Of a stretch of DNA of 53,907 nucleotides, positions 8,590 to 17,367 are shown in pieces. The notes beneath the pieces are model-generated. The model had not been told where the DNA came from, searched no databases, and was given only the letters and a program-made list of their open reading frames with translations. Position numbers and translations under genes: made by a program. The stretch is from DAISJM01 sp036821485. Lineage in GTDB: Bacteria; Verrucomicrobiota; Kiritimatiellia; CAIQIC01; JAGNIJ01. The stretch is taken from contig DAISJM010000023.1 of NCBI GenBank assembly GCA_036821485.1, positions 1 to 53,907 of the forward strand, written 5' to 3'. Position 1 is the first letter of the stretch, and every line of letters starts with the position of its first letter.

Positions 8590-8963
8590 AAGCATCCAAA
8601 CTAGCGGCCCATGTCCTGTTCACCGTCGGCAGCCTGGCACTGATCGTCGGGGCCATTGATCCTCTTGAAGGCTGCTTCGTCATTCTCCCCGGCAGCGCGT
8701 TGCTCGCCGCCGGCGCATGGCTCGCCGGAAGCCGCCACCGCAAATTGTTCACATGGACCCTCGGCCTGATCGCCATCGGCGTCGCGGCCATGGTCGGCTT
8801 GTCATGGTGGGGCGGCGTCGGCGGCAAAACCGGCCACTCCCTGTGGTGGCTGGTGCTGATTCTGCCCTACCCCGCCGGCTGGTTTGTCGGTCTCACCGCC
8901 ATCGTGCTGCGACTGGTCGAACTCTTCCGTCGTGGCGCCCGATCGTCGCCTTGTGACAATTAA
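8586..8963 (+). CDS. small integral membrane protein
   Basis: A 125-residue protein starting at TTG 8586, preceded by the clear ribosome binding site GGAGGAACGG. Hydrophobic stretches at about residues 8-28, 32-47, 52-72 and 85-112 predict three to four membrane spans. Several Trp and Gly residues are present (SWWGGVGG, HSLWWLVL). No catalytic motif or known family is evident. It is about 30 nt upstream of the RNA helicase gene. Confidence 0.55.
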   Translation: MKASKLAAHVLFTVGSLALIVGAIDPLEGCFVILPGSALLAAGAWLAGSRHRKLFTWTLGLIAIGVAAMVGLSWWGGVGGKTGHSLWWLVLILPYPAGWFVGLTAIVLRLVELFRRGARSSPCDN

Positions 8964-8994
8964 TAACATTGCGCGGGGGGCTCTCTCCCTGTAG

Positions 8995-10758
8995 ATGCTG
9001 CAGGCCATGACTACCTTTAATGAGTTTGGACTTTCGCCGGAATTGCTCAAGGGCGTGGCGGCGCTCGACTTCGAGATCCCAACACCCATCCAGGAGAAAG
9101 TCATCCCGCTGCTGCTCAAGGGCGAGCGCGATGTCGTAGCGCTGGCTCAAACCGGGACGGGCAAAACCGCCGCCTTCGGCCTGCCCCTGCTCCAACTGAC
9201 GGACGCAAAGAATCCGGCAACCCAGGCCGTGGTGCTCTGCCCGACCCGCGAGCTCTGCCTGCAGATCGCCAAAGACCTCACCGATTTCGGCCGCTTTGCT
9301 CCGCATCTCCGGATTCTCGCCGTGTATGGCGGCTCGTCGATCAACGATCAAGTGCGGGCCCTGCACCGCGGCGTGCACATCATTGTCGCAACCCCGGGCC
9401 GCATGAACGATCTCCTGCGCCGCAGGAGCGCGAAACTCTCCGGCGTCTGCCGCGTCGTGCTCGACGAGGCCGATGAAATGCTGAACATGGGATTCCAGGA
9501 GGACTTGGAAACCATCCTCAAGGAGATCCCCGACACCGCGCGCACCCTCCTGTTCGCCGCCACGATGCCGAAGCAGGTCGCCGCGATCGCCGGCAAGTAT
9601 ATGGATGATCCGGAGGAGATCGTCATCGGCAAGCGCAACGCCGGCGCCGCCAATGTTTCCCACGAATGCTACACCGTGCACGCGCGCGATCGCTACCACG
9701 CGCTGAAGCGCATCATCGATTGCCGGCCCGGCTTTTACGGCATTGTCTTCTGCCGCACACGCGTCGAGACGCAGGATGTCGCGAACCGGCTGATGGCGGA
9801 CGGCTACAGCTCCGATGCCCTGCACGGCGACATGTCGCAGGATCAGCGCGACCGCGTCATGAACAACTTCCGCAAGCGCAACCTCCAGATCCTCGTCGCC
9901 ACCGACGTCGCTGCGCGCGGGCTGGATGTGGATGATCTCACGCACGTCATCAATTACGACCTGCCCGGCGATCCCGACGTCTACACGCATCGGAGCGGGC
10001 GAACCGGCCGCGCCGGACGGTCGGGCATTTCCATCGTCCTCGTTCACATGCGCGAGGACTACAAGCTCCGCGCCATCGAGCGGATCATGAACAAGCGCTT
10101 TGAGCACAAGCCGGTGCCCACCGGCCAGGAAGTCTGCGAAGCCCAACTCATCGGCCTGCTGGAAAAGATCAAGAACATCGATCCGGCCGAAACCGCGCAA
10201 CTCGACCCATACCTGCCCAGGATCAACGAGGTCCTCGCCGATATGTCCCGCGAGGACATCATCAAGCGGTTCGTCTCGGGCGAGTTCAAGCGATTCGTCG
10301 AATACTACAAGAACGCGCCCGAAGTGAATGTCCACGTCGACCACGGCCGGCACGAGCAGCGGGGTCGGCAACGCGAGCGGCCCGAATCAATCCGCGAGCC
10401 ATTCCATGGCGCCATGGTCAGCCTGCGCGTAAACATCGGAAAGATGAACGGCCTCACCGTGCCCGCGTTGATCACGCTGATCAACCGCGCTACACCCGGA
10501 CCCATGCTGAAACTCGGCCGCATCAGGATCATGGACCAGACCAGCATCTTTGAAGTGGCTGCCGGCGCCGACGAGATTCTTATCCCGAATCTCAGCAGGT
10601 CGAACTTCAACAACCGCCCCATAACATGCGCTTACGAAAACAGTGCATCCCACGGCGGCGCCCCACGGCTTCGTGAAAAACACGGCCAGCCACATCCCGG
10701 CCGCCATGAGCACTTCCGGAAAAAGAAACCTTTTCATCGCGGCCAAGCCCCTCGATAG
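8995..10758 (+). CDS. deaD: DEAD-box ATP-dependent RNA helicase (DeaD/CsdA type)
   Basis: The 587-residue helicase unwinds structured RNA and in this family assists ribosome assembly and RNA decay, often in the cold. Motifs in order: Q-motif region FGLSPELLKG...PTPIQ, motif I AQTGTGKT (51-58), motif Ia PTRELCLQIAK, DEAD box (157-160), SAT (as AATMP), and motif VI HRSGRTGRAGRSG. The C-terminus (about 475-550: VSLRVNIGKMNGLTVPALI and FEVAAGADEIL) matches the DbpA-type RNA-binding domain found in DeaD. A basic RKKKPFHRGQAPR tail follows. An alternative in-frame ATG is at 9007. No strong Shine-Dalgarno sequence is visible for either start. Confidence 0.93.
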   Translation: MLQAMTTFNEFGLSPELLKGVAALDFEIPTPIQEKVIPLLLKGERDVVALAQTGTGKTAAFGLPLLQLTDAKNPATQAVVLCPTRELCLQIAKDLTDFGRFAPHLRILAVYGGSSINDQVRALHRGVHIIVATPGRMNDLLRRRSAKLSGVCRVVLDEADEMLNMGFQEDLETILKEIPDTARTLLFAATMPKQVAAIAGKYMDDPEEIVIGKRNAGAANVSHECYTVHARDRYHALKRIIDCRPGFYGIVFCRTRVETQDVANRLMADGYSSDALHGDMSQDQRDRVMNNFRKRNLQILVATDVAARGLDVDDLTHVINYDLPGDPDVYTHRSGRTGRAGRSGISIVLVHMREDYKLRAIERIMNKRFEHKPVPTGQEVCEAQLIGLLEKIKNIDPAETAQLDPYLPRINEVLADMSREDIIKRFVSGEFKRFVEYYKNAPEVNVHVDHGRHEQRGRQRERPESIREPFHGAMVSLRVNIGKMNGLTVPALITLINRATPGPMLKLGRIRIMDQTSIFEVAAGADEILIPNLSRSNFNNRPITCAYENSASHGGAPRLREKHGQPHPGRHEHFRKKKPFHRGQAPR

Positions 10759-10815
10759 CGACAGTCCATGAGCTTCAATCCGCCTCTTCCCGCCTGCACA
10801 GAGCCTTTTTGCATT

Positions 10816-10843
10816 TGAACTGGCGGCATTATGCACTATTTTC
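10816..10843 (+). promoter_or_regulatory. weak candidate promoter of the PDH operon
   Basis: TTGAAC (10816-10821) and TATTTT (10838-10843) are 16 nt apart, about 55 nt before the aceE start. Each hexamer matches the sigma-70 consensus at four positions only. Confidence 0.3.
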
Positions 10844-10896
10844 TAGCGTGCTCGTGGGCGCCGCATGCCCCACCTGCTGCCGGGAGGTAGTGAATC

Positions 10897-13566
10897 ATGG
10901 CCGACTCAACAGCGAATAGTCCGAACCCCAAGGACGTGGAACTGCAGGATTGGGTGGATTCCTTCCACGACCTGCTCCGACGCGACGGTCCGGAACGCGC
11001 TCGATCCATTCTTCGCGAACTCCAGGTGCACGCCGCGCATTCCGGCGTGACCATGCCCTTTTCCGCCAACACGCCCTACATCAACACCATCCCGGCCGAC
11101 GAGCAGGCCGCCTTTCCCGGCGACCGAGAGATCGAACGCCGCATCAAGAGCATCATCCGCTGGAACGCCATGGCCATGGTCGTCCGCGCGAACCGCGAGG
11201 AGGCCGGCATCGGCGGACACATTTCCACCTACGCCTCGGCCGCGACCTTGTACGAGATCGGCTTCAACCATTTCTTCCGCGGCCGCACGGAGACCCAGCC
11301 GGGCGACATCATTTACTTTCAGGGTCACGCCTCGCCGGGCATCTACGCCCGCGCTTTTGTCGAGGGCCGCCTGCCACTGGAGCAGATCGACAACTTCCGC
11401 CACGAATTGCACGACAAGCCCGGCTTGTCGTCCTATCCCCACCCGTGGCTGATGCCCGACTTCTGGCAGTTCCCCACCGTCTCCATGGGGCTCGGCCCGA
11501 TCCAGGCGATCTATCACGCGCGCTTCATCCGCTATCTCGAAGACCGCGGGCTGAAGCCTGCCTCCGCCCAACGCGTCTGGGCGTTCCTCGGCGACGGCGA
11601 AACCGACGAGCCGGAGACGCTCGGCGCCATCACGCTCGCGGCGCGCGAGAAGCTCGACAACCTGACCTTTGTGATCAACTGCAACCTGCAGCGGCTCGAC
11701 GGACCGGTGCGCGGCAACGGTAAAATCATCCAGGAGCTCGAGGCGGCATTTCGCGGCGCAGGCTGGAATGTCATCAAGGCCATCTGGGGTTCGGACTGGG
11801 ACCCGCTGCTGCAGAAGGACACGAACGGCCTGCTCACGCGGCGCATGGAGGAAGTCGTCGACGGCGAGTATCAGAAATACGTCGTTTCCGATGGCGCGTA
11901 CATCCGCCAGCACTTCTTCGGCAAGTATCCCGAGCTGCTGGACATGGCGGCCAACCTCTCCGACGAGCATCTGCGCAAGATGCGGCGCGGCGGCCACGAT
12001 CCCGAGAAGGTCTACGCAGCCTACAAGGCCGCAGTGGAACACAAGGGCGCCCCGACTGTCATCCTCGCCAAGACCATCAAGGGCTACGGCCTCGGCGAGA
12101 GCGGCGAAGGCAAGAATATCACCCACTCGCAGAAGAAGCTGAACGAGGAGGAACTCCGCGAATTCCGGTCACGGTTCGGCATCCCGATCTCCGACGAGGA
12201 TCTCGCCAAGGTTCCGTTCTACCGCCCCCCGGAAGACAGCCCGGAGATGCGCTACCTCCAGGAGCGGCGAAAAGCCCTCGGCGGCTACGTGCCCGAACGA
12301 CGTCCTACCACCGTCTCTCTCGGTGCGCCCGACCCCGAACAGTTCAAGGAATTCATCGGCGGCACGGGCGACCGTGAAGTGTCCACCACCATGGCCTTCG
12401 TGCGGCTGCTGTCGAAGCTCCTGCGCGACAAGAACATCGGCGAGCATATCGTGCCGATTGTCCCCGATGAGGCGCGCACATTCGGCATGGAATCGCTGTT
12501 CCGGCAGTGCGGCATCTACTCGCATCCCGGCCAGCTTTATGAACCGGTCGATGCCGACAGCCTCCTCTATTACAAGGAAGTGCGCAACGGGCAGATCCTC
12601 GAGGAAGGCATCAACGAGGCCGGCTCCATGTCTTCGTTCATCGCCGCGGGTACCGCCTACGCAAATCACGGGATCAACATGATCCCCTTCTTCATCTACT
12701 ACTCGATGTTCGGCTTCCAGCGCATCGGCGACCTCGTCTGGGCCGCCGCCGACATGCGCTGCCGCGGCTTCCTGCTCGGCGGCACCGCCGGACGCACCAC
12801 GCTCGCCGGTGAAGGACTCCAGCACCAGGACGGGCACAGCCACGTGCTGGCCATGCCCGTGCCAAACCTGATGGCCTACGACCCCGCCTACGCCTACGAG
12901 CTGGCGGTGATCATCGAGGAAGGCATCCGGCGCATGTATGTGAACCGCGAGGACATCTTCTATTACATCACCGTGATGAATGAGAACTACGTGCAGCCGC
13001 CCATGCCGGGCGACGTGCGCGAGGGTATCCTCCGCGGCATCTACAAGTTCAAATCTGCCACCGCGAAGGGCCACCCGGCGCAGCTTCTCGGCAGCGGCGC
13101 GATCCTGAACGAGGTCCTCAAGGCACAGGCCGTCCTTGCCGAGAAGTACGGCGTGGCTGCGGATGTCTGGTCCGTCACCAGCTACAAGGAACTGCATCGC
13201 GATGCGCTTGATGCCGAACGGTGGAACATGCTCCACCCCGGCGAGACGCCCCGCGTACCCTATGTCACAAAGGCGCTCGGCGACGCACAGGGCCCGATCA
13301 TCGCCACATCGGACTACCTCAAGCTCATGCCCGATTCCATCTGCCGCTGGATGCCGCGCAAGTTGCTGGCCCTCGGCACCGACGGCTTCGGCCGCAGCGA
13401 CGGACGCGATGCCCTGCGCGACTTCTTCGAGGTGGATTGGCGCTACATAACCGTAGCCACGCTTGCTTATCTCGCACGGGACGGCAAGATAGACACGAAG
13501 GTCGTGGCGGGCGCGATGAAGGAGCTTGGCATCAACCCGGACAAACCCAATCCGCTGACCGCGTGA
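10897..13566 (+). CDS. aceE: pyruvate dehydrogenase E1, homodimeric type
   Basis: This is the ThDP-dependent E1 of the pyruvate dehydrogenase complex; it decarboxylates pyruvate and passes the acetyl group to the lipoyl arm of E2. Length (889 residues) matches the proteobacterial homodimeric AceE. Marks include GGHISTYASAATLYEIGFNH, the ThDP/Mg site GDGETDEPE with NCNLQRLDGPVRGN, and the pyrimidine-domain region EAGSMSSFIAAGTAYA. The GGTAGRTTLAGEGLQHQDGHSH active-site loop is at its expected place. The ribosome binding site GGGAGG lies nine nt upstream. It is first gene of the aceE-aceF-lpd operon (16 nt to aceF). Confidence 0.97.
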   Translation: MADSTANSPNPKDVELQDWVDSFHDLLRRDGPERARSILRELQVHAAHSGVTMPFSANTPYINTIPADEQAAFPGDREIERRIKSIIRWNAMAMVVRANREEAGIGGHISTYASAATLYEIGFNHFFRGRTETQPGDIIYFQGHASPGIYARAFVEGRLPLEQIDNFRHELHDKPGLSSYPHPWLMPDFWQFPTVSMGLGPIQAIYHARFIRYLEDRGLKPASAQRVWAFLGDGETDEPETLGAITLAAREKLDNLTFVINCNLQRLDGPVRGNGKIIQELEAAFRGAGWNVIKAIWGSDWDPLLQKDTNGLLTRRMEEVVDGEYQKYVVSDGAYIRQHFFGKYPELLDMAANLSDEHLRKMRRGGHDPEKVYAAYKAAVEHKGAPTVILAKTIKGYGLGESGEGKNITHSQKKLNEEELREFRSRFGIPISDEDLAKVPFYRPPEDSPEMRYLQERRKALGGYVPERRPTTVSLGAPDPEQFKEFIGGTGDREVSTTMAFVRLLSKLLRDKNIGEHIVPIVPDEARTFGMESLFRQCGIYSHPGQLYEPVDADSLLYYKEVRNGQILEEGINEAGSMSSFIAAGTAYANHGINMIPFFIYYSMFGFQRIGDLVWAAADMRCRGFLLGGTAGRTTLAGEGLQHQDGHSHVLAMPVPNLMAYDPAYAYELAVIIEEGIRRMYVNREDIFYYITVMNENYVQPPMPGDVREGILRGIYKFKSATAKGHPAQLLGSGAILNEVLKAQAVLAEKYGVAADVWSVTSYKELHRDALDAERWNMLHPGETPRVPYVTKALGDAQGPIIATSDYLKLMPDSICRWMPRKLLALGTDGFGRSDGRDALRDFFEVDWRYITVATLAYLARDGKIDTKVVAGAMKELGINPDKPNPLTA

Positions 13567-13581
13567 TCTGAAGGAGCAGCC

Positions 13582-14877
13582 ATGGCGATCGAGTTCAAAC
13601 TTCCGGAACTGGGCGAGAACATCAAATCCGGCACCATCGTGAAGGTGCTGGTCAAGGTCGGCGATACGCTGACGAAGGACCAGCCCGTGCTGGAGATGGA
13701 AACCGACAAGGCCGTTGTCGAGGTCCCCTCCTCCGTCGCAGGCAAGATATCGGCCGTGCATGTGAAGGCAGGCGACAAGGCCGCCATCGGCCAACTCATC
13801 CTGACGGTCGATGGCGCCGGCTCTGCCGCCGCGCCGGCCCCCGCTGCCCCGGCAGCCCAACCTGCGCCAACTCCGAAACCCGCTGCGCAGGCCAAGGCCC
13901 CGGCCGTCACAGCGCCTGCCACAGCAGCCGCCGAGCCCCCGCCCGCACCCGCGGCATCGCGGGGCCCCGTCGCTGCCGCGCCGTCCGTACGCCAGTTTGC
14001 CCGCGAAATCGGAATCGAGATCGCCGACGTACCCACGGCCGACCCGACCGGCCGTATCACAATCGAGGATGTGAAGGCCTACGCCAAGAAGCTGAACACC
14101 TCGCGCACGCAAGCCCCGGCTGGCGGTGTCATCGCCCCGGCTTACACACTTCCCGATTTCTCCAAGTGGGGCGCAACTGAACGGCAGGCCATGAACGCCG
14201 TCCGGGTGAAGACGGCCCAACACATGAGCCTCTCATGGAATACCATCCCCCATGTGACACAATTCGACTGGGCGAATATCACCGATCTCGAGGAACGCCG
14301 GAAGAAGCTGTCGCCCAAGGCGGAAAAGGCCGGAGCCAAGCTGACCGTGACCGCGATCCTGATCAAGATCGTTGCGTCAGCGCTGAAGGTATTCCCGAAG
14401 TTCAACGCCAGCATAGATCCGGCCAAGAACGAAATCATTCTGAAGAAGTATTTCAACATCGGCGTCGCCGTGGATACCGAGCGCGGCCTGCTGGTGCCGG
14501 TACTGCACGATGTGGACAGGAAGAACATCATCCAGATCGCCGTGGAACTGACACAGCAGGCCGAGAAGGCACGCAGTGGCAAGGTTGCGCTGGAGGACTT
14601 GCAGGGTGGATCGTTCACGATCACCAACCTCGGCGGTATTGGCGGCACGCATTTCACGCCGATTGTGAATTTCCCGGAGGTCGCGATCCTCGGCATCGGC
14701 CGCGCGCGCACCGAGCCGTCCTACCAAGGCAAGGACGGTTGCTGCCAGCCCCGGCTGATGCTGCCGCTGTCCCTCTCCTACGACCACCGCCTGATCGATG
14801 GCGCGGATGGCGCCCGTTTCCTGCGCTGGATCGTCGAAGCAATCGAAGAACCACTGATGATTCCGCTGGAAGGATGA
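13582..14877 (+). CDS. aceF: dihydrolipoamide acetyltransferase (PDH E2)
   Basis: E2 core of pyruvate dehydrogenase, moving acetyl from the lipoyl arm to CoA. It has one lipoyl domain (residues 1-75, acceptor K43 in METDKAVVEV) and an Ala/Pro-rich linker (about 77-130). A peripheral-subunit-binding domain follows (PSVRQFAREIGIEI...GRITIEDVKAY), then the catalytic domain with the SYDHRLIDGAD active site (H402, D406). E. coli E2 has three lipoyl domains; one is common elsewhere. It is preceded by AAGGAG and followed 39 nt later by lpd. LplA, encoded convergently nearby, is the likely enzyme for lipoylating K43. Confidence 0.95.
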   Translation: MAIEFKLPELGENIKSGTIVKVLVKVGDTLTKDQPVLEMETDKAVVEVPSSVAGKISAVHVKAGDKAAIGQLILTVDGAGSAAAPAPAAPAAQPAPTPKPAAQAKAPAVTAPATAAAEPPPAPAASRGPVAAAPSVRQFAREIGIEIADVPTADPTGRITIEDVKAYAKKLNTSRTQAPAGGVIAPAYTLPDFSKWGATERQAMNAVRVKTAQHMSLSWNTIPHVTQFDWANITDLEERRKKLSPKAEKAGAKLTVTAILIKIVASALKVFPKFNASIDPAKNEIILKKYFNIGVAVDTERGLLVPVLHDVDRKNIIQIAVELTQQAEKARSGKVALEDLQGGSFTITNLGGIGGTHFTPIVNFPEVAILGIGRARTEPSYQGKDGCCQPRLMLPLSLSYDHRLIDGADGARFLRWIVEAIEEPLMIPLEG

Positions 14878-14916
14878 GACCGCCAACCTGAAACCTGTAA
14901 CTTGGAATTTGAAACT

Positions 14917-16323
14917 ATGAACGCTCGGCAACTTGTCGTCATCGGTGGCGGGCCTGGTGGATATCCGGCCGCTTTTCTTGCAGCAGACCTCGGCATGAAG
15001 GTCACGATGATCGATCAGGAGCCGAATCCCGGTGGCGTGTGCCTCTACCGCGGCTGCATTCCCTCCAAGGCGCTTCTGCACGCGGCCGCGATTCTTAACG
15101 AAGCACGCGAAGGCTCCAAGCTCGGCATCACGTTCGATGAACCGAAGCTCGATCTCGAAAAGATGCGGACATGGAAGAACAGCGTCGTTCAGAAACTCAC
15201 CGGCGGCCTCGGCCAGCTTCGCACGCAGCGCAATATCGAGTTCATTCAGGGCCGCGCCCGCTTCACCAGCTCCAGCACGCTCAAGATTGAGCGCAAGGAT
15301 GGCGGCACAGAGGACATGACCTTTGAAAAGGCCATCCTCGCTTCCGGTTCCCGGCCCGCCGTCATCCCCGGCCTGCCCGCATCGCCGCGGGTCTGGGATT
15401 CCACCGGCGCGCTGAATCTCGAGACCGTTCCGTCCTCCCTGCTCGTCGTGGGCGGTGGGTATATCGGGCTCGAACTCGGTTCCGTATACGCGACGCTCGG
15501 CACGAAGGTCACCGTCGTGGAAATGATGCCCTCCCTGCTGCCCGGCGCAGACGCCGATCTCGTGCGGCCGCTCGCCAAGCGCATGGAGAAGCTGCTCGCC
15601 GCCGTCCTCCTCGGCACAAAGGTCGTGGAGATGAAGGAAGTTGCGAACGGCATCGAAGTCCGATTTGACGGCGCCAACGTGAAAGAGCCGATACAGGTGT
15701 TCGACCGCGTGCTGGTTTCCGTCGGTCGCAAACCCAATTCGCAGGACCTCGGTCTCGAAACGACAAAAGTCCAGGTCGATGCGAAGGGCTTCGTCACCGT
15801 CGACCCGCAACGCAGAACGGCCGACCCCAATATCTTCGCCATCGGTGACGTTGCCGGCGAACCGATGCTGGCACACAAGGCCACTCACGAAGGGCGCGTT
15901 GCCGTCGAAGCGATCGCCGGGAAGAAGACCATCTTCGATCCACGCGCCATTCCAGCGGTCGTCTTCACAGCCCCCGAAATCGCCTGGTGCGGCATCACCG
16001 AGGCCGAGGCGCAAAAGGCCGGCCGCACGGTCAAGATTGCACGTTTCCCTTGGGGCGCATCCGGCCGGGCCACAACACTGAACCTGGTCGATGGCGTCAC
16101 AAAGCTGATCGTCGATCCCGAAACCGAACGTGTGCTGGGTCTTGGGCTCGCCGGTCCCGGCGCAGGCGAGATGATTGCGGAGGGCGTGCTGGCCATCGAG
16201 ATGGGTGCAACGGCCACCGACCTTGCACTGACCATCCACCCCCACCCCACGCTGTCGGAAACCATCATGGAGTCGGCCGAGGTCTTCCTCGGTCACTGCA
16301 CCCACATCTATCGGCGCAAATAG
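14917..16323 (+). CDS. lpd: dihydrolipoyl dehydrogenase (PDH E3)
   Basis: This FAD disulfide oxidoreductase reoxidises dihydrolipoamide with NAD+. The FAD Rossmann motif GGGPGG is at residues 10-15. The redox disulfide is C42/C47 in CLYRGCIPSK. The NAD-binding fold is seen in VVGGGYIGLELG, the second FAD segment in IFAIGDVAGEPMLAHKA, and the interface His-Glu catalytic pair in IHPHPTLSE. The start is placed at ATG 14917; a TTG five codons upstream is possible but lies in repeat-like sequence (AACCTGAAACCTGTAACTTG). Third gene of the PDH operon. Confidence 0.95.
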   Translation: MNARQLVVIGGGPGGYPAAFLAADLGMKVTMIDQEPNPGGVCLYRGCIPSKALLHAAAILNEAREGSKLGITFDEPKLDLEKMRTWKNSVVQKLTGGLGQLRTQRNIEFIQGRARFTSSSTLKIERKDGGTEDMTFEKAILASGSRPAVIPGLPASPRVWDSTGALNLETVPSSLLVVGGGYIGLELGSVYATLGTKVTVVEMMPSLLPGADADLVRPLAKRMEKLLAAVLLGTKVVEMKEVANGIEVRFDGANVKEPIQVFDRVLVSVGRKPNSQDLGLETTKVQVDAKGFVTVDPQRRTADPNIFAIGDVAGEPMLAHKATHEGRVAVEAIAGKKTIFDPRAIPAVVFTAPEIAWCGITEAEAQKAGRTVKIARFPWGASGRATTLNLVDGVTKLIVDPETERVLGLGLAGPGAGEMIAEGVLAIEMGATATDLALTIHPHPTLSETIMESAEVFLGHCTHIYRRK

Positions 16324-16330
16324 GAGAAGC

Positions 16331-17356
16331 ATGGGCATGTCGGTGGGAGGCATACTGCGGCGCATGATGGCGGGATGGCGTCCGCCTCTCCCGGAGCCCG
16401 GCGACGAAATCGTCTCACTGCGGCTTCTCCACCAGGACGCGAGAACCCGCATCTTTTTCACCGCAGCGCGGATCGATTCCATCCATGCGGCAACAGCATC
16501 CGGCTGGCAACGCGTGCTGCAGTACATGCGCCCCGACGACCGGATCATCTGGACCACGTTCTGGCATGTGGACGAACCCTATTTCCAAAACGCGCGCGAG
16601 TTCCACAAACAGCTTCCCGTGCCCCTCGAGAATATATGGGTCCTCGGCAACACCGAGGCGGAGGTGCACGCTGCGGCCGGGGCGGGCTTCCGCAGTTCAT
16701 GGGTGCACAACAACTGTTGGCTCGATGAACACCTCTTTCGCCCCATCGCTCTTCCCAAGGAACATCGCGCCGTCATGATTGCACAGGCCGTCGACTACAA
16801 ACGCCCATGGCTGGCTGCCAAGGTCAAGGACCTTGCCTACGTCGAAACCGAGCGATTCCATCTCAGCACGCCCGCGGACACAAGCTCTCTCGTCCACGCA
16901 AAGACATTCCGCAACCTGCCGGCCAATGACCTGATACGGCTTATCAACCAGTCCCACGTCGGGCTCATGCTCTCCGAGATCGAGGGTGGATCATATGCCT
17001 CATCCGAGTACCTCATGTGCGGCATCCCTGTCGTCTCCACCCCATCGATTAGAGGCCGGGACCTCTATTACGACTCTTCGAATTCGTTGATCGTCGATCC
17101 AACCGAGGACGCCATAGCCGAGGGCGTGGAACGAATGATCCACACCCCAACAGATCCTGCGGCCATCAGCGCCCGGCATGCCCAACGCTCCAACGAATTC
17201 CGCGGCCGATTCACCCGGGAAGTGATCGGCACGATCTTCAGGGAAACCGGCAATCGAACGCCGCCGGAGAATGTGATCGCAACCTCGTTGCGCCACAAGA
17301 TGCCGGATTTCATCCCGGAAAAGCAGGCCGTGGCCATCATCCGTGGACAAACCTGA
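16331..17356 (+). CDS. glycosyltransferase, GT4-like
   Basis: The 341-residue protein starts 8 nt after lpd with ribosome binding site AGGAGA. The C-terminal half has the GT-B/GT4 signature: SEIEGGSYASSEYLMCGIPVVSTP, in which the Glu-rich EGGSYASSEY segment occupies the nucleotide-sugar binding position, and a following NSLIVDPTEDAIAEGVERM helix. The N-terminal half is less conserved (WTTFWHVDEPYF, WVHNNCWLDEHLF). No signal peptide or membrane span. Its presence in the PDH operon is odd; the acceptor is unknown and envelope polysaccharide is a guess. Confidence 0.72.
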   Translation: MGMSVGGILRRMMAGWRPPLPEPGDEIVSLRLLHQDARTRIFFTAARIDSIHAATASGWQRVLQYMRPDDRIIWTTFWHVDEPYFQNAREFHKQLPVPLENIWVLGNTEAEVHAAAGAGFRSSWVHNNCWLDEHLFRPIALPKEHRAVMIAQAVDYKRPWLAAKVKDLAYVETERFHLSTPADTSSLVHAKTFRNLPANDLIRLINQSHVGLMLSEIEGGSYASSEYLMCGIPVVSTPSIRGRDLYYDSSNSLIVDPTEDAIAEGVERMIHTPTDPAAISARHAQRSNEFRGRFTREVIGTIFRETGNRTPPENVIATSLRHKMPDFIPEKQAVAIIRGQT

Positions 17357-17367
17357 ACCGCTGGATA

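Noticed and set aside
8893..10371. 492-codon open frame antisense to the RNA helicase
   Set aside because: Exact overlap with a clear helicase gene; long antisense frames are common in GC-rich coding sequence and the product has no domain.
12169..14223. 684-codon open frame antisense to aceE/aceF
   Set aside because: Low-complexity Gly/His/Arg composition and complete overlap with conserved PDH genes.
14377..16557. 726-codon open frame antisense to aceF-lpd
   Set aside because: Shadow of conserved genes; no ribosome binding site or domain.
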